Below, in pieces: positions 8,965 to 17,851 of a stretch of 64,000 nt of DNA (position 1 is the first letter of the stretch; the number at the start of each line of letters is the position of its first letter). A program made the translations under genes and the position numbers. The DNA lies in contig JACAER010000043.1 in NCBI GenBank assembly GCA_013388745.1, positions 70,165-134,164 of the forward strand, written 5' to 3'. The notes below the pieces were generated by a model, which was given only the letters and a program-made list of their open reading frames with translations, was not told the origin of the DNA and did no database searches. Origin of the DNA: Chloroflexota bacterium. GTDB lineage: Bacteria; Chloroflexota; Anaerolineae; Aggregatilineales; Phototrophicaceae.

Positions 8965-9351
8965 ATGGTTCGCATTCGTTTTCGCCGTGTCGGGCTGAAG
9001 CACCAACCTTCGTATCGTCTTGTCGTGACGGATCAGCGCAGTCCGCGCGATGGCCGTTTCATCGAAATCATCGGTTTTCATAATCCGCGCACCCGTCCCG
9101 CGACCGATACGGTGGACGAAGCGCGCGCGCTGTACTGGTTGAGCAGGGGCGCGCAGCCCAGTGAAGCCGTGCAGTATATGTTCAAGCGTACCGGCACGCT
9201 GGAGCGCTTTGAACGCCTGCGCAAGGGCGAAGCGCTGGAAGCGCTGGTGGCCGAAGCCGACGCCGTCAAGGCCAACACAGCGCCGGTCAGTCCTAAAACT
9301 GCCTATCCTGCGCCGGCGGACGGACAGGGCATGCAGAAGAAGAAAGCCTAA
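8965..9351 (+). CDS. rpsP: 30S ribosomal protein S16
   Basis: 128 residues beginning MVRIRFRRVGLKHQPSYRLV, the S16 signature region. S16 binds 16S rRNA and assists 30S assembly. The core ends near residue 85 (FKRTGTLERFERLRKG); the remaining 40 or so residues form an Ala/Lys-rich tail (AEADAVKANTAP, ending QKKKA), a tail seen in several phyla. The gene sits 36 bases after ffh and 20 before khpA, so it is almost surely cotranscribed. Confidence 0.97.
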   Translation: MVRIRFRRVGLKHQPSYRLVVTDQRSPRDGRFIEIIGFHNPRTRPATDTVDEARALYWLSRGAQPSEAVQYMFKRTGTLERFERLRKGEALEALVAEADAVKANTAPVSPKTAYPAPADGQGMQKKKA

Positions 9352-9371
9352 TCTGAAAAGCAGCGTCTGCT

Positions 9372-9608
9372 ATGGAACAAGAACTGGTCGAGTATATCGC
9401 CAAAAATTTGGTGAATGCCCCGGAGCAGGTGAAAGTCAGCCGCCGCCTCACCTCATCTTCAGTGATTGTGGAACTGCGCGTGGCACAGCAGGATATGGGG
9501 CGTATCATCGGTAAAAACGGGCGTGTCGCCAACGCCATTCGTGCGCTGCTGCGCGTGGCCGCTGGCGACCAGCACCGCGATAAGCGCGTGATTCTCGATA
9601 TTGATTAA
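9372..9608 (+). CDS. khpA: KH-domain RNA-binding protein KhpA
   Basis: 78 residues, a single type II KH domain with the RNA-contacting loop GRIIGKNGR (GxxG) near residue 42. KhpA-type proteins (also known as YlqC) bind small and messenger RNAs, often with KhpB/Jag, and sit between rpsP and rimM in many genomes, exactly as here. Length and position agree with the family. Confidence 0.92.
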   Translation: MEQELVEYIAKNLVNAPEQVKVSRRLTSSSVIVELRVAQQDMGRIIGKNGRVANAIRALLRVAAGDQHRDKRVILDID

Positions 9609-9611
9609 CCT

Positions 9612-10169
9612 ATGTCCAAAGATGCGCAACAGCCAGAATATCTGATTCTGGGCGAGGTCCTGCGACCTCACGGCGTTCGGGGAGAAGTGCGGATGCGTAT
9701 CCTCACGGCTTACCCCGAACGTCTTGCTTCTATCGAGACAGTCTTTTTGGGCGAAGACCCCATGCAGCCGCGCGCGACCGCTTATAAGCTGGAGCAGGTG
9801 CGAATGCATCAGAATTATGGCTTGCTCAAGCTGGCGGGCATTGATGATCGCAATCAGGCCGAGCGGCTGCGCGCCTTGTACGTCATGACAACCCTCGATC
9901 AGGCCGTGCCGCTGGAAGAAGATGAGTTTTACCTCTACGAACTGATCGGTATGACGGTCAAAACTGAAGACGGGCAGACATTGGGGACACTGCGCGAGGT
10001 GCTGGAAACCGGCGCCAACGATGTCTACATCATCGACAGTCCACACTATGGCGAGGTGTTGATCCCTGTCTTGGATGATATTATCCTCAAAACCGACAAC
10101 GACCAGGGAGTGTTGACGGTACGCCTGCCGCAAGGTTTGCTGCCCGATTCGCCCGCCGAAGACGCTTGA
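9612..10169 (+). CDS. rimM: Ribosome maturation factor RimM
   Basis: 185 residues. The N-terminal RimM beta-barrel starts with ILGEVLRPHGVRGEVRMRIL (positions about 12-31), followed by a PRC-barrel containing EDEFYLYELIGM and VLIPVLDDIILKTD. RimM acts with S19 in the late folding of the 30S head. It starts three bases after khpA. In many genomes trmD and rplS follow; here they do not, and the rimM stop codon is embedded in the -35 box of the dprA promoter. Confidence 0.95.
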   Translation: MSKDAQQPEYLILGEVLRPHGVRGEVRMRILTAYPERLASIETVFLGEDPMQPRATAYKLEQVRMHQNYGLLKLAGIDDRNQAERLRALYVMTTLDQAVPLEEDEFYLYELIGMTVKTEDGQTLGTLREVLETGANDVYIIDSPHYGEVLIPVLDDIILKTDNDQGVLTVRLPQGLLPDSPAEDA

Positions 10170-10195
10170 CACGCTCAAGATTTGCTTGTTATGCT
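10166..10195 (+). promoter_or_regulatory. Sigma-70 type promoter for dprA
   Basis: TTGACA (10166-10171, perfect consensus) overlaps the rimM stop codon; after 18 bases comes TATGCT (10190-10195) preceded by TGT, an extended -10. Transcription would start near 10202, about 17 bases before the dprA ATG. It lets dprA be expressed apart from the translation genes. Confidence 0.65.
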
Positions 10196-10218
10196 GAGTC
10201 AGATTTAATCGGCATAGC

Positions 10219-11331
10219 ATGCGGATTGCCTTTTTGAGCGAGCAGCAGTATTGGTTAGGCTTTAGCCTGATCCCCGAAATCGGCACAAAACGCATACTGA
10301 AGCTGCTGCATCACTTCGGCAGTTTAGCGAGCGCGTGGAAAGCCAGCGAAGGGGCACTACGGCAGGCCGGGCTAGAAGCGCGGCTGGTCGAACGGTTGCT
10401 GGCGCAGCGCAAGACGCTCGACACGGCGCGTGAACTGGCGCGTGTCGAAAAAGTGCGGGCGTGGTTGTTGATCCTCGATGACGCGCGCTATCCGGCGGCG
10501 CTCAAGGCCATAGCCGACCCACCTGCTGTCCTCTATGTGCGCGGCACGCTGCGGCCAGAAGATGAGCGCGCGCTCTGCATTGTCGGCACGCGCAAAGCAA
10601 CCCTCAACGGGCGCGAAACAGCGCAGCAGATCGCGCAGGAATTGGCGCGAAACGGTTTGACCATTGTCAGCGGCTTGGCGCAGGGTATTGACGAGGCTGC
10701 CCATCGCGGGGCACTGCTGGGGGGCGGGCGCACTATTGCCATTTCCGCTTGCGGTATCAACAGCATTTACCCGCCACAGAATCTGGAATTGGCGCACGAG
10801 ATTATCGAAAGGGGAGCAGTCGTCACCGAATTTCCGTTAAACACGCCGCCGCGTCCCCACAATTTCCCACAGCGTAACCGCATTATGAGCGGCTTAGCGC
10901 TGGGCGTGCTGGTGGCCGAAGCGCCGGCAAAAAGCGGGGCGTTAATCACTGCCAGCATAGCCGCCGAACAGGGGCGCGAGGTGTTCGCGCTGCCCGGCAG
11001 TATCCAAAACGCTGCCAGCAGCGGCACGAATCGGCTGATCCAGGAGGGCGCGAAGCTGGTGATGACTGTCGGCGACATTCTCGGAGAGTTGAATATTGCG
11101 CATAGTGCCGTTCAGGCCAAAGCCGCTGTCGAAAATGTCGGCGCCGACAGTGAAATCGAAGCGCAGGTGCTGCAATGGCTGTATCCTGAACCTGTCCACA
11201 TTGACGAGATTGTAAGAAATTCGGGGCTGCCGGTGTCTGTGGTGAGCAGTACGCTGACACTGCTAGAACTAAAGGGGCTTGCGCAAATGGTCGGTGCTAT
11301 GCAATATTGCCTTGTTGTCAGGCGTGCATAG
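10219..11331 (+). CDS. dprA: DNA-processing protein DprA
   Basis: 370 residues. An N-terminal helical part (helix-hairpin-helix-like, IPEIGTKRILKLL), then the DprA Rossmann core with YPAALKAIADPPAVLYVRG, IVGTRKATLNGRE, VSGLAQGIDEAAHRGAL and FPQRNRIMSGLA, then a C-terminal winged-helix (DprA_WH, residues about 300-365). DprA takes up incoming single-stranded DNA during natural transformation and loads RecA on it. A gene for uptake machinery is not in the window, so competence is not shown; DprA is also found in many non-competent bacteria. Confidence 0.95.
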   Translation: MRIAFLSEQQYWLGFSLIPEIGTKRILKLLHHFGSLASAWKASEGALRQAGLEARLVERLLAQRKTLDTARELARVEKVRAWLLILDDARYPAALKAIADPPAVLYVRGTLRPEDERALCIVGTRKATLNGRETAQQIAQELARNGLTIVSGLAQGIDEAAHRGALLGGGRTIAISACGINSIYPPQNLELAHEIIERGAVVTEFPLNTPPRPHNFPQRNRIMSGLALGVLVAEAPAKSGALITASIAAEQGREVFALPGSIQNAASSGTNRLIQEGAKLVMTVGDILGELNIAHSAVQAKAAVENVGADSEIEAQVLQWLYPEPVHIDEIVRNSGLPVSVVSSTLTLLELKGLAQMVGAMQYCLVVRRA

Positions 11332-11361
11332 GCGCGCCGTTTCTAGATCATGGATTAACCA

Positions 11362-12447
11362 ATGGAGCATTATTACGCACTGATTCTGGCGGGCGGCGGC
11401 GGCACTCGTTTGTGGCCGATAAGCCGTTCCCACAATCCCAAACAATTTCTGCCGCTTGTCGAAAACAACTCGATGTTTAAGGTGAGTGTAGATCGGCTTG
11501 CCCCTTTGTTTACGCCCGATCAAATCTATGTTGTGACCGCGGGACAGTATATAGAACGGATGCGCAACGAAGTGCCAGAAATCCCGGCAGCCAATTACAT
11601 CACCGAACCGTATGGGAAAAACAGCGGGCCTGCCGCCGCGCTGGGCTTGGCCGTTATTCAAAAACGCGATCCGCTGGCCACGGTCGCCATTCTCACTGCC
11701 GACCATCACATCGTCAAAAAGGAACAGTTCCGGCAGGTATTAGCCGCCGCCTATGACATGGCGCAGGAAGAATATGTTGTCACGCTCGGCATTTCCCCCT
11801 CATTTCCTTCTACGGGTTTTGGTTACATTCGTCAGGGCGTCGCCATTCGCCAGGCCAATGGCTTCTCCTGTTATCACTCGCGCGGCTTCACCGAAAAGCC
11901 CGATATTGTCACGGCGACGGACTTCGTAGCTTCTGGCGACTATAGCTGGAACTCCGGCATGTTCATCTGGACAGTGAAGCAAGCGATGGCTGAATTCAAG
12001 CGCCAACAGCCCGTGATTTACCAACAGATGATCGATGTGGTAGAACACCTAGACAGCAGTGAATTTGACAGCCGGCTGCTGGAAGCGTGGGAGAAACTGC
12101 CCAATATCTCGATCGACTTCGGCGTGATGGAAAATGCGCAGAGTATGGCGGTGATTCCGGTCGATATTGGCTGGAGTGACATCGGCAGTTGGTCGGCGAT
12201 GTTTGATGTGCTGGCGGCCGATCGCTTCGGCAACTGCTTCAAAGGCGGCACCCCCGATCATCGGGTAATTCTGGACACGCATAACACACTGGTGTATAGT
12301 GACCGTTTGACCGTGACGATCGGTATAGACGATATGATCGTGGTTGATACGGAAGATGTATTGCTGATTTGCCACAAAGATCGCGCGCAGGATGTAAAAG
12401 AAGTGGTGGCAAACCTGAAAAAGAAGAAGCTAGAGAAATACCTGTGA
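11362..12447 (+). CDS. Mannose-1-phosphate guanylyltransferase
   Basis: 361 residues, the short form without the C-terminal phosphomannose isomerase domain. The nucleotidyltransferase signature ILAGGGGTRLWPISR is followed by NPKQFLPL; TADHHIVKKE, GYIRQG, FTEKPD and SWNSGMFIW match ManC-type enzymes. The protein makes GDP-mannose from mannose-1-phosphate and GTP, feeding glycan and glycolipid synthesis. It lies 30 bases after dprA and 25 before topA on the same strand; neither is functionally related. The name manC is likely but not certain, so no symbol is given. Confidence 0.92.
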   Translation: MEHYYALILAGGGGTRLWPISRSHNPKQFLPLVENNSMFKVSVDRLAPLFTPDQIYVVTAGQYIERMRNEVPEIPAANYITEPYGKNSGPAAALGLAVIQKRDPLATVAILTADHHIVKKEQFRQVLAAAYDMAQEEYVVTLGISPSFPSTGFGYIRQGVAIRQANGFSCYHSRGFTEKPDIVTATDFVASGDYSWNSGMFIWTVKQAMAEFKRQQPVIYQQMIDVVEHLDSSEFDSRLLEAWEKLPNISIDFGVMENAQSMAVIPVDIGWSDIGSWSAMFDVLAADRFGNCFKGGTPDHRVILDTHNTLVYSDRLTVTIGIDDMIVVDTEDVLLICHKDRAQDVKEVVANLKKKKLEKYL

Positions 12448-12472
12448 CCCGTCCGCTATTCAGGAAACACAC

Positions 12473-14833
12473 ATGACTGAACCAATTCGCGCGTATTGCA
12501 TGAAATGCAAGACCACGCGGGAGATGCAAAACCCGCAGGCCGTATACACCAGCAACGGCAGACCTGTAACCAGAGGCACATGCCCGGTCTGTGGTACAAC
12601 CATGGTCTTGATGGGTCGTACCGATGCCCACGAAGGTTTACCTAAGCCGGAAATCGTCACCCAGGCCCGCCCCGCCGCGCCCGCCAAAAAAGCGCGCAAA
12701 AGCAAAGCGACCAGGAAAAAGAAGGCGGTTGCAAAAGCCACGCCCGCACGCAGTGTTCGTCGTTCAACCAGCGGCAAGCTGGTGATCGTCGAATCGCCGG
12801 CCAAAGCGCGCACGGTCAGCAACTTTCTGGGCAAGGGTTATACGGTCAAGGCCTCCAAAGGCCATGTGCGCGATCTGCTGGTGACGCAGCTTTCGGTGGA
12901 TGTAGCGCACGACTTTGAGCCGAAATACCGTGTGCCTAACGACAAACGCGACATCGTGAAGGAACTGAAAGACGCGATGGACAGCGCCGACGAAATTTAT
13001 CTGGCGACGGACCCTGATCGCGAAGGTGAGGCCATCGCCTGGCATCTGGTGGCCGCTGCCGAAATTCCAGAGCGTCAGATTCGCCGCGTTGTCTTCCACG
13101 AGATCACCAAACCCGCTATTCAGGACGCCTTTTCGCACCCACGCCAGATCGACATGAGTCTGGTGAACGCCCAGCAAGCGCGGCGTATTCTCGATCGTCT
13201 TGTGGGCTACAACATCACCGAACTGCTGTGGGACAAAGTGCGCAATCGCTTGTCGGCGGGTCGCGTGCAAAGCATCGCCGTGCGTCTGGTCGTAGACCGC
13301 GAGCGTGAAATCGAGGTTTTTATCGCCGAAGAATACTGGACGCTGGACGCACGCCTGCGCAAACAGCGCGCCAACGGCTCCAGCGAAAAGAGTTTCCTCG
13401 CCCGCCTTATCAAAATCGGCGATCAAGAGGTCAGCTTTCATACTGAAGACGCTGTGCGCCCGCACTTGGACACTCTGGAACGCTGCCAATACACCGTCGT
13501 GGATGTCAAACACGGCACACGCCAGCGCAAGCCCGCCGCCCCTTTTACCACCAGCACCTTGCAGCAGGAAGCCTCGCGCCGTCTGGGTTTTAGTGCCATG
13601 CGCACGATGGCGGTAGCGCAGCAGCTTTACGAGGGTATCGAGATGGACAAGGGCGGCGCAGTCGGTCTCATCACCTATATGCGCACCGACAGCACCAACG
13701 TTTCGACACAGGCACAGGGCGAAGCGCGCGACTTTATCAAGGCGCAGTATGGCGAAAAATACGCGCCCGCCAAAGCGCCTGAATACAAGACCAAAACCAA
13801 AGGCGCTCAGGAAGCCCACGAAGCCATCCGCCCGACCAGCGTACTGCGCCAGCCCGAATCCATCAAAGACCGCCTGACGCGCGATCAGTTCAAGCTCTAT
13901 CAATTGATCTGGCAGCGTTTTGTCGCCAGCCAGATGGCCAACGCGATCTATAACACCATGCGGGTCGATATTCAGGCTCGTCTGACAGCCCACGACCTGC
14001 CCTATCTGTTCCGCGTATCCGGCAGCACGATCAAGTTCAACGGTTTCCTGGCGCTGTACGAAGAAGCGCGCGACGAAGATGCCGCCAAGGACGAGGACGA
14101 AGGCCGTATCTTGCCCGAACTGTACAGCGGCGAAGCGCTGGACTTGCTGCAACTGCTGCCCGAACAGCATTTCACGCAGCCGCCGCCGCGTTATACCGAA
14201 GCCACACTGGTGCGTACACTCGAAGAGTATGGCATTGGCCGTCCCAGCACTTACGCCCCCACCGTTGCTATCATTCAGGATCGCGAATATGTCGTCAAGC
14301 AGGATAAACGCCTGGTACCGACAGACACCGGCAAAATCGTCAACGATATGCTGGTGCGCTATTTTCCCAACGTGATGGATCACCATTTCACTGCGCGCAT
14401 GGAAGACCAGTTAGATATCATTGCCGAAGGCGATATGGAATGGCGGCCCATGCTGCGCGATTTTTATCAGCCGTTCCAGCGCCAACTGGAAATCGCGCGT
14501 CACGAAATGCCTTCCATCCAGCAGGAAGAAACAATCGGGCGGCCCTGCCCGACCTGTGGCAACCCGCTGGTCATCCGCTATGGACGTTTCGGCAAGTTTA
14601 TTGGCTGTTCGACATATCCTGAATGCCGCTACACCGAACCCTGGCTGGAACACACCGGCGTGAGTTGTCCCAAATGCGGCGGGCAGCACGGCGGCCAATT
14701 GATCGTGCGCAAGAACAAAAAGGGGCGCACCTTCTACGGCTGCTCGCGTTACCCGAACTGCGATTATCGCGCCTGGCGTCTGCCGCAAGGAGAACCGGCC
14801 GAAATCGCGCAAACTGACGATCTGTCTGCCTGA
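12473..14833 (+). CDS. topA: DNA topoisomerase I with extra N-terminal zinc ribbon
   Basis: 786 residues. Type IA topoisomerase: TOPRIM domain from about residue 102 (LVIVESPAKA, Glu107; DPDREGEAIAWH), catalytic Tyr402 in LITYMRTDST, and two C-terminal zinc ribbons (CPTCGNP...CSTYPEC and CPKCGGQ...CSRYPNC). It relaxes negative supercoils by cutting one strand. Unusual is the N-terminus: residues 1-46 form another four-Cys ribbon (C9, C12, C37, C40; YCMKCKTTREM then NGRPVTRGTCPVCG) resembling the stand-alone DUF5679 family, joined by a Lys/Ala-rich linker (about 65-100). Start ATG 12473 is the only one that includes this ribbon, which is well conserved in form, so it is likely real. Confidence 0.95.
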   Translation: MTEPIRAYCMKCKTTREMQNPQAVYTSNGRPVTRGTCPVCGTTMVLMGRTDAHEGLPKPEIVTQARPAAPAKKARKSKATRKKKAVAKATPARSVRRSTSGKLVIVESPAKARTVSNFLGKGYTVKASKGHVRDLLVTQLSVDVAHDFEPKYRVPNDKRDIVKELKDAMDSADEIYLATDPDREGEAIAWHLVAAAEIPERQIRRVVFHEITKPAIQDAFSHPRQIDMSLVNAQQARRILDRLVGYNITELLWDKVRNRLSAGRVQSIAVRLVVDREREIEVFIAEEYWTLDARLRKQRANGSSEKSFLARLIKIGDQEVSFHTEDAVRPHLDTLERCQYTVVDVKHGTRQRKPAAPFTTSTLQQEASRRLGFSAMRTMAVAQQLYEGIEMDKGGAVGLITYMRTDSTNVSTQAQGEARDFIKAQYGEKYAPAKAPEYKTKTKGAQEAHEAIRPTSVLRQPESIKDRLTRDQFKLYQLIWQRFVASQMANAIYNTMRVDIQARLTAHDLPYLFRVSGSTIKFNGFLALYEEARDEDAAKDEDEGRILPELYSGEALDLLQLLPEQHFTQPPPRYTEATLVRTLEEYGIGRPSTYAPTVAIIQDREYVVKQDKRLVPTDTGKIVNDMLVRYFPNVMDHHFTARMEDQLDIIAEGDMEWRPMLRDFYQPFQRQLEIARHEMPSIQQEETIGRPCPTCGNPLVIRYGRFGKFIGCSTYPECRYTEPWLEHTGVSCPKCGGQHGGQLIVRKNKKGRTFYGCSRYPNCDYRAWRLPQGEPAEIAQTDDLSA

Positions 14834-14881
14834 GTTGTCAGCGGCGGCAGATAGCGTTAAATTCTAGGATTATGAGCCAAC

Positions 14882-14911
14882 TTGCCGGATTGTCAAGACT
14901 CTCGGTACAAT
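14882..14911 (+). promoter_or_regulatory. Possible promoter upstream of the Pro-tailed membrane protein
   Basis: TTGCCG (14882-14887), 18 bases, TACAAT (14906-14911), about 45 bases before ATG 14957. The -10 agrees with other TACAAT boxes in this window; the -35 is imperfect. The 123-base gap after topA holds no other visible signal. Confidence 0.4.
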
Positions 14912-14956
14912 ACGGCTAACAGGGTGTCGGCTTTCTAACCGAAAGGCTGTCGGCTG

Positions 14957-16357
14957 ATGATAGAACGTATTCGCAATTATATTCGCGATTCCTACAATGG
15001 CTTGTACAAGATTGTACTTGAGCCATACATGCCCAAGCGCAATACAGTGCTGGCGATTGTAGCGGGGCTGTTCATCGGCCTGTTCGTGGCCTACGTTATC
15101 AGTCCAACGGTGTTTTACAATGCCGATCCGAGTCAACTCGGCCAATCGTGGCAGGACGAATGGGTCAAGCTGCTGGCTGATCGCTTCGCCGCCGCCAACT
15201 TCCAGGTAGACGACAACATTCGCAGCCTGTTGGCCGCCGTGGATGATCCGGTGGAGATCATTACGCGCGTCGCCAACGCCGAGGGCAACCCCAGCGAAGC
15301 CGAGCGCTTCCGTCGTCTGCTGCCTTTTGCCCAGGAAGTGCAAAACGCCGGCCAAACTGCGCAAGCGCCCGACACGGGCAGCGCTTTTAGCGGCGTGATC
15401 GTGCCTTTCATTATCATCCCGATTGTGGCGGTGATCGTATTTGTCATTTTCACGCTGGTATGGAATCTCCTCATCTATCAGAACATTGTCGGCCCGCTGA
15501 TTGCCTTCATCAAACGCGGCGGCAAGCGTTCCGAAGCCAGTGTTGAGCTGGGCCGCATCCGTGAACAGCGGCGGTTATCGGAAGAAGCCACCAAACAAAC
15601 AGCGGCGGCGCTCGCTTCCAGCGGTCTCGGCCCGCCGGTGTTTACCAAGATGTCGATCTATATGCCGGGCCGCGCCTATGATGACTCGTTCGCCATCGAA
15701 ACCGCCGATGATGTTTTTCTGGGTGAATGCGGCGCCAGCATTTCTGATACTATCGCCGACAAAGTCTCTGCCATCGAAGTCTGGCTGTTCGACAAAGAAG
15801 ATTTCACGCGTACACTGACACACGTTTTTGTCGCGCCGCCGGGCTTTGCCGACCCGGCCACCCGCGCGAAACTGGAAGTCAAAGGCGACCTGGTGGAAGC
15901 CAAGCCCGGCGCCGTAACCCTGATAGAGACCAACGCGCTGCGTATGGAGGTGAAAATCGTCGATCTGGTCTATGCGACGGCGGGTGGCGTGCCCCCGAAC
16001 GGCGCTTTTGACCGTGCGACTATCCAGTTCGCCGTCTGGCAAAAAGGCGCCGGCGCGGTCACAGTCAAACCAACCGCCGCCGCGACCGTGACACCTGTCG
16101 CCGCCGCGCCGATGCAAAGCTTTGCGCCGCCGCCCATGCCGACCTATGCGCCCCCACCCACACCTGCGCCACCGGCCACGCCGACTTATGCGCCCCCGCC
16201 CTATAATCCCCCACCGAGCGGAGGCGCGCCGACGCTGACGCCGCTGAAACCGCCGCCGCTGGGCGGAACACCGCCGGCCACACAGCCGCCCCGCCCACCG
16301 CAGCAGGACGACGATCTTTTCGGCGGCACGGGCGATTTCACCCCTGTCGGCTCATAA
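14957..16357 (+). CDS. Membrane protein with cytoplasmic-type middle domain and Pro-rich tail, function unknown
   Basis: 466 residues, not recognised. Two hydrophobic segments are clear: about 31-52 (VLAIVAGLFIGLFVAYVIS) and about 150-180 (VIVPFIIIPIVAVIVFVIF). Between them lies a polar stretch of about 100 residues, probably outside the cell. After the second segment comes a charged helix (GKRSEASVELGRIREQRR), a globular domain of about 150 residues (YMPGRAYDDSFAIETADDVFLGE to PNGAFDRATIQFAVWQKG), and a tail rich in Pro, Thr and Ala (about 375-466). The gene stands alone between topA and a terminator shared with greA. Similar membrane proteins of unknown role occur in Anaerolineae, from memory only. 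Confidence 0.7.
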   Translation: MIERIRNYIRDSYNGLYKIVLEPYMPKRNTVLAIVAGLFIGLFVAYVISPTVFYNADPSQLGQSWQDEWVKLLADRFAAANFQVDDNIRSLLAAVDDPVEIITRVANAEGNPSEAERFRRLLPFAQEVQNAGQTAQAPDTGSAFSGVIVPFIIIPIVAVIVFVIFTLVWNLLIYQNIVGPLIAFIKRGGKRSEASVELGRIREQRRLSEEATKQTAAALASSGLGPPVFTKMSIYMPGRAYDDSFAIETADDVFLGECGASISDTIADKVSAIEVWLFDKEDFTRTLTHVFVAPPGFADPATRAKLEVKGDLVEAKPGAVTLIETNALRMEVKIVDLVYATAGGVPPNGAFDRATIQFAVWQKGAGAVTVKPTAAATVTPVAAAPMQSFAPPPMPTYAPPPTPAPPATPTYAPPPYNPPPSGGAPTLTPLKPPPLGGTPPATQPPRPPQQDDDLFGGTGDFTPVGS

Positions 16358-16364
16358 CGCAAGC

Positions 16365-16400
16365 AAAAAGAGCGACCCGGTTGATGAGGTCGCTCTTTTT
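16365..16400. terminator. Bidirectional intrinsic terminator
   Basis: AAAAAGAGCGACC (16365-16377) pairs with GGTCGCTCTTTTT (16388-16400) around a 10-base loop. The A- and T-tracts make it work in both directions, ending the membrane protein gene (plus) and greA (minus), which converge here. Confidence 0.9.
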
Positions 16401-16416
16401 TATCTGGCGCAGCGTC

Positions 16417-16884
16417 TTACTTGATGCGCTTGATCTTAAAAATGACTTCGCCGGCGGGGGTCTGCACGCGCACTTTTTCGCCCTTGCGCCGCCCCAACAG
16501 CGCCGCGCCAATCGGGCTTCTTTGCGAGATTTTGCCATCGCGCGGGTTGGCTTCTGCCGCGCCGACGATCATGTACGTCTCTTCATCGCTGCTGCCGTCT
16601 TCGACAATCGTCACTTCTGAGCCGACGCGCACTTCTTCGGACGTGCCATCATTCTGAATAATCTGCGCCGAACGCAGGATGTTTTCGACATGCAAAATAC
16701 GGCCTTCGATAAAGGCCTGCTGTTCTTTGGCGTCATGGTAGTTGGCGTTTTCGCGCAGGTCGCCCTCGGCCACCGCTTCTTTGAGTTTTCTCGCCAGCGC
16801 CGGGCGGCGCACATTCAGCAGTTCATCCAGTTCCCGTTGCAGTTCATCGCGTCCTTCTGGAGTAAGGTACACGGGTTCGGACAT
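16417..16884 (-). CDS. greA: Transcription elongation factor GreA
   Basis: 155 residues, the standard GreA length. N-terminal antiparallel coiled coil (YLTPEGRDELQRELDELLNVRRP; NANYHDAKEQQAFIEGRI, carrying the acidic tip region) and a C-terminal FKBP-like domain ending SPIGAALLGRRKGEKVRV. GreA enters the RNA polymerase secondary channel and stimulates cleavage of backtracked RNA. It lies 26 bases downstream of the hydrolase gene on the minus strand, and a two-way terminator follows its stop. Confidence 0.96.
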   Translation of the reverse strand: MSEPVYLTPEGRDELQRELDELLNVRRPALARKLKEAVAEGDLRENANYHDAKEQQAFIEGRILHVENILRSAQIIQNDGTSEEVRVGSEVTIVEDGSSDEETYMIVGAAEANPRDGKISQRSPIGAALLGRRKGEKVRVQTPAGEVIFKIKRIK

Positions 16885-16910
16885 AAGACTTCCCTTTGAG
16901 CAAACAAAAC

Positions 16911-17744
16911 TTACGATAGTTGCGGTTCACGCCGCTGCGCCGCCAGCGCCAGCACATTCTGGCGGTGAAGCTGTTGTACGGTGCCGTTGAGCAGAATACG
17001 GCTTTTGCCACAGCGTTCGATATCGATGCTCTCCAGCGCAGCCGGGGTGAATTCTTTAAGATTGTCCAGCGCCTGACGCAGCTTGAGCAAGTACTCGATA
17101 TCGCTTTCCAGCTTTTCTTCGATCTCGCCGCGCAGAATGATCTCGCCATGCCCCTGAACGATGTGTTCGAAGCTGCTGCTGCGCAGGCTTTCCAGCGAGG
17201 CGTAAAAATCGTCATAGCTGCCATCGACAAAATACGGGATCGGCATAATGGTATCGCCCGCGAAAAGCACATTATCCTCTTTGACATGGCAAACAATCGA
17301 ATCCGGGCTGTGACCGGGAGTCGCCCACAGATGCAAGGTCTTGCCGCCGATGTGCATCGTCAGCGTGCCCTGATCGAACACGATCTGCGGCAGCACGAGT
17401 TCGACCTCCTGTAATTCCTGGGCGCTGCTTTTGGCGCGTTCCAGGCTTTCGCGCCCGCGTTTGTCCAGCAGTTCGCGGCAGCGGACGTGCCCCAGCACCG
17501 TCGCCGCCTCAAAAAAACAGGTGCCGGTAGTATGGTCGGCGTGAAAATGGGTGTTGATGACGTATTTGACGCGCGTATTCAACCGGGTTTCCACGAAACG
17601 TTTGATGGCGCGCGTTTCTTCGGGATACACCAATGTGTCAATCACCACTGCGCCGACGCTGGTCACGACCACCCCTGCCGTCACCTGCGCATACAGCTCA
17701 CTGGTAAAAACGTAAATATCGTCGGTCAGACGTTCTCGCTGCAT
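16911..17744 (-). CDS. MBL-fold metallo-hydrolase
   Basis: 277 residues of the metallo-beta-lactamase fold. The zinc motif HFHADH is at 66-71, then a His in ATPGHSPDS, an Asp in LFAGDTIMPI and a His in VQGHGE, so the full two-metal set is present. The closest general groups are glyoxalase II-like and quinoprotein relay (SoxH-like) hydrolases; a C-terminal helical part (LESDIEYLLKLRQALD) is typical of them. Substrate unknown. Transcribed away from the solute-binding protein gene and probably in one unit with greA. Confidence 0.85.
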   Translation of the reverse strand: MQRERLTDDIYVFTSELYAQVTAGVVVTSVGAVVIDTLVYPEETRAIKRFVETRLNTRVKYVINTHFHADHTTGTCFFEAATVLGHVRCRELLDKRGRESLERAKSSAQELQEVELVLPQIVFDQGTLTMHIGGKTLHLWATPGHSPDSIVCHVKEDNVLFAGDTIMPIPYFVDGSYDDFYASLESLRSSSFEHIVQGHGEIILRGEIEEKLESDIEYLLKLRQALDNLKEFTPAALESIDIERCGKSRILLNGTVQQLHRQNVLALAAQRREPQLS

Positions 17745-17851
17745 ATCCTGTTACGCTCAATTCTGAAGCAATTGTCAGTATAGTGAGTCAAAAAGCGAAA
17801 ATCAAGTCAAGGGCGCTATAATATAGTTTGTAACGCGAGAAAGGAGCGACG

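Noticed and set aside
12764..14386. 540-codon open frame opposite topA.
   Set aside because: Antisense to an unmistakable gene; high GC makes long empty frames common, and the translation has no family pattern.
17776..17822. TTGACT boxes near 17803 and 17788 on the minus strand as promoter of the MBL hydrolase gene.
   Set aside because: Distances to TATACT are 22 and 3 bases, neither workable.
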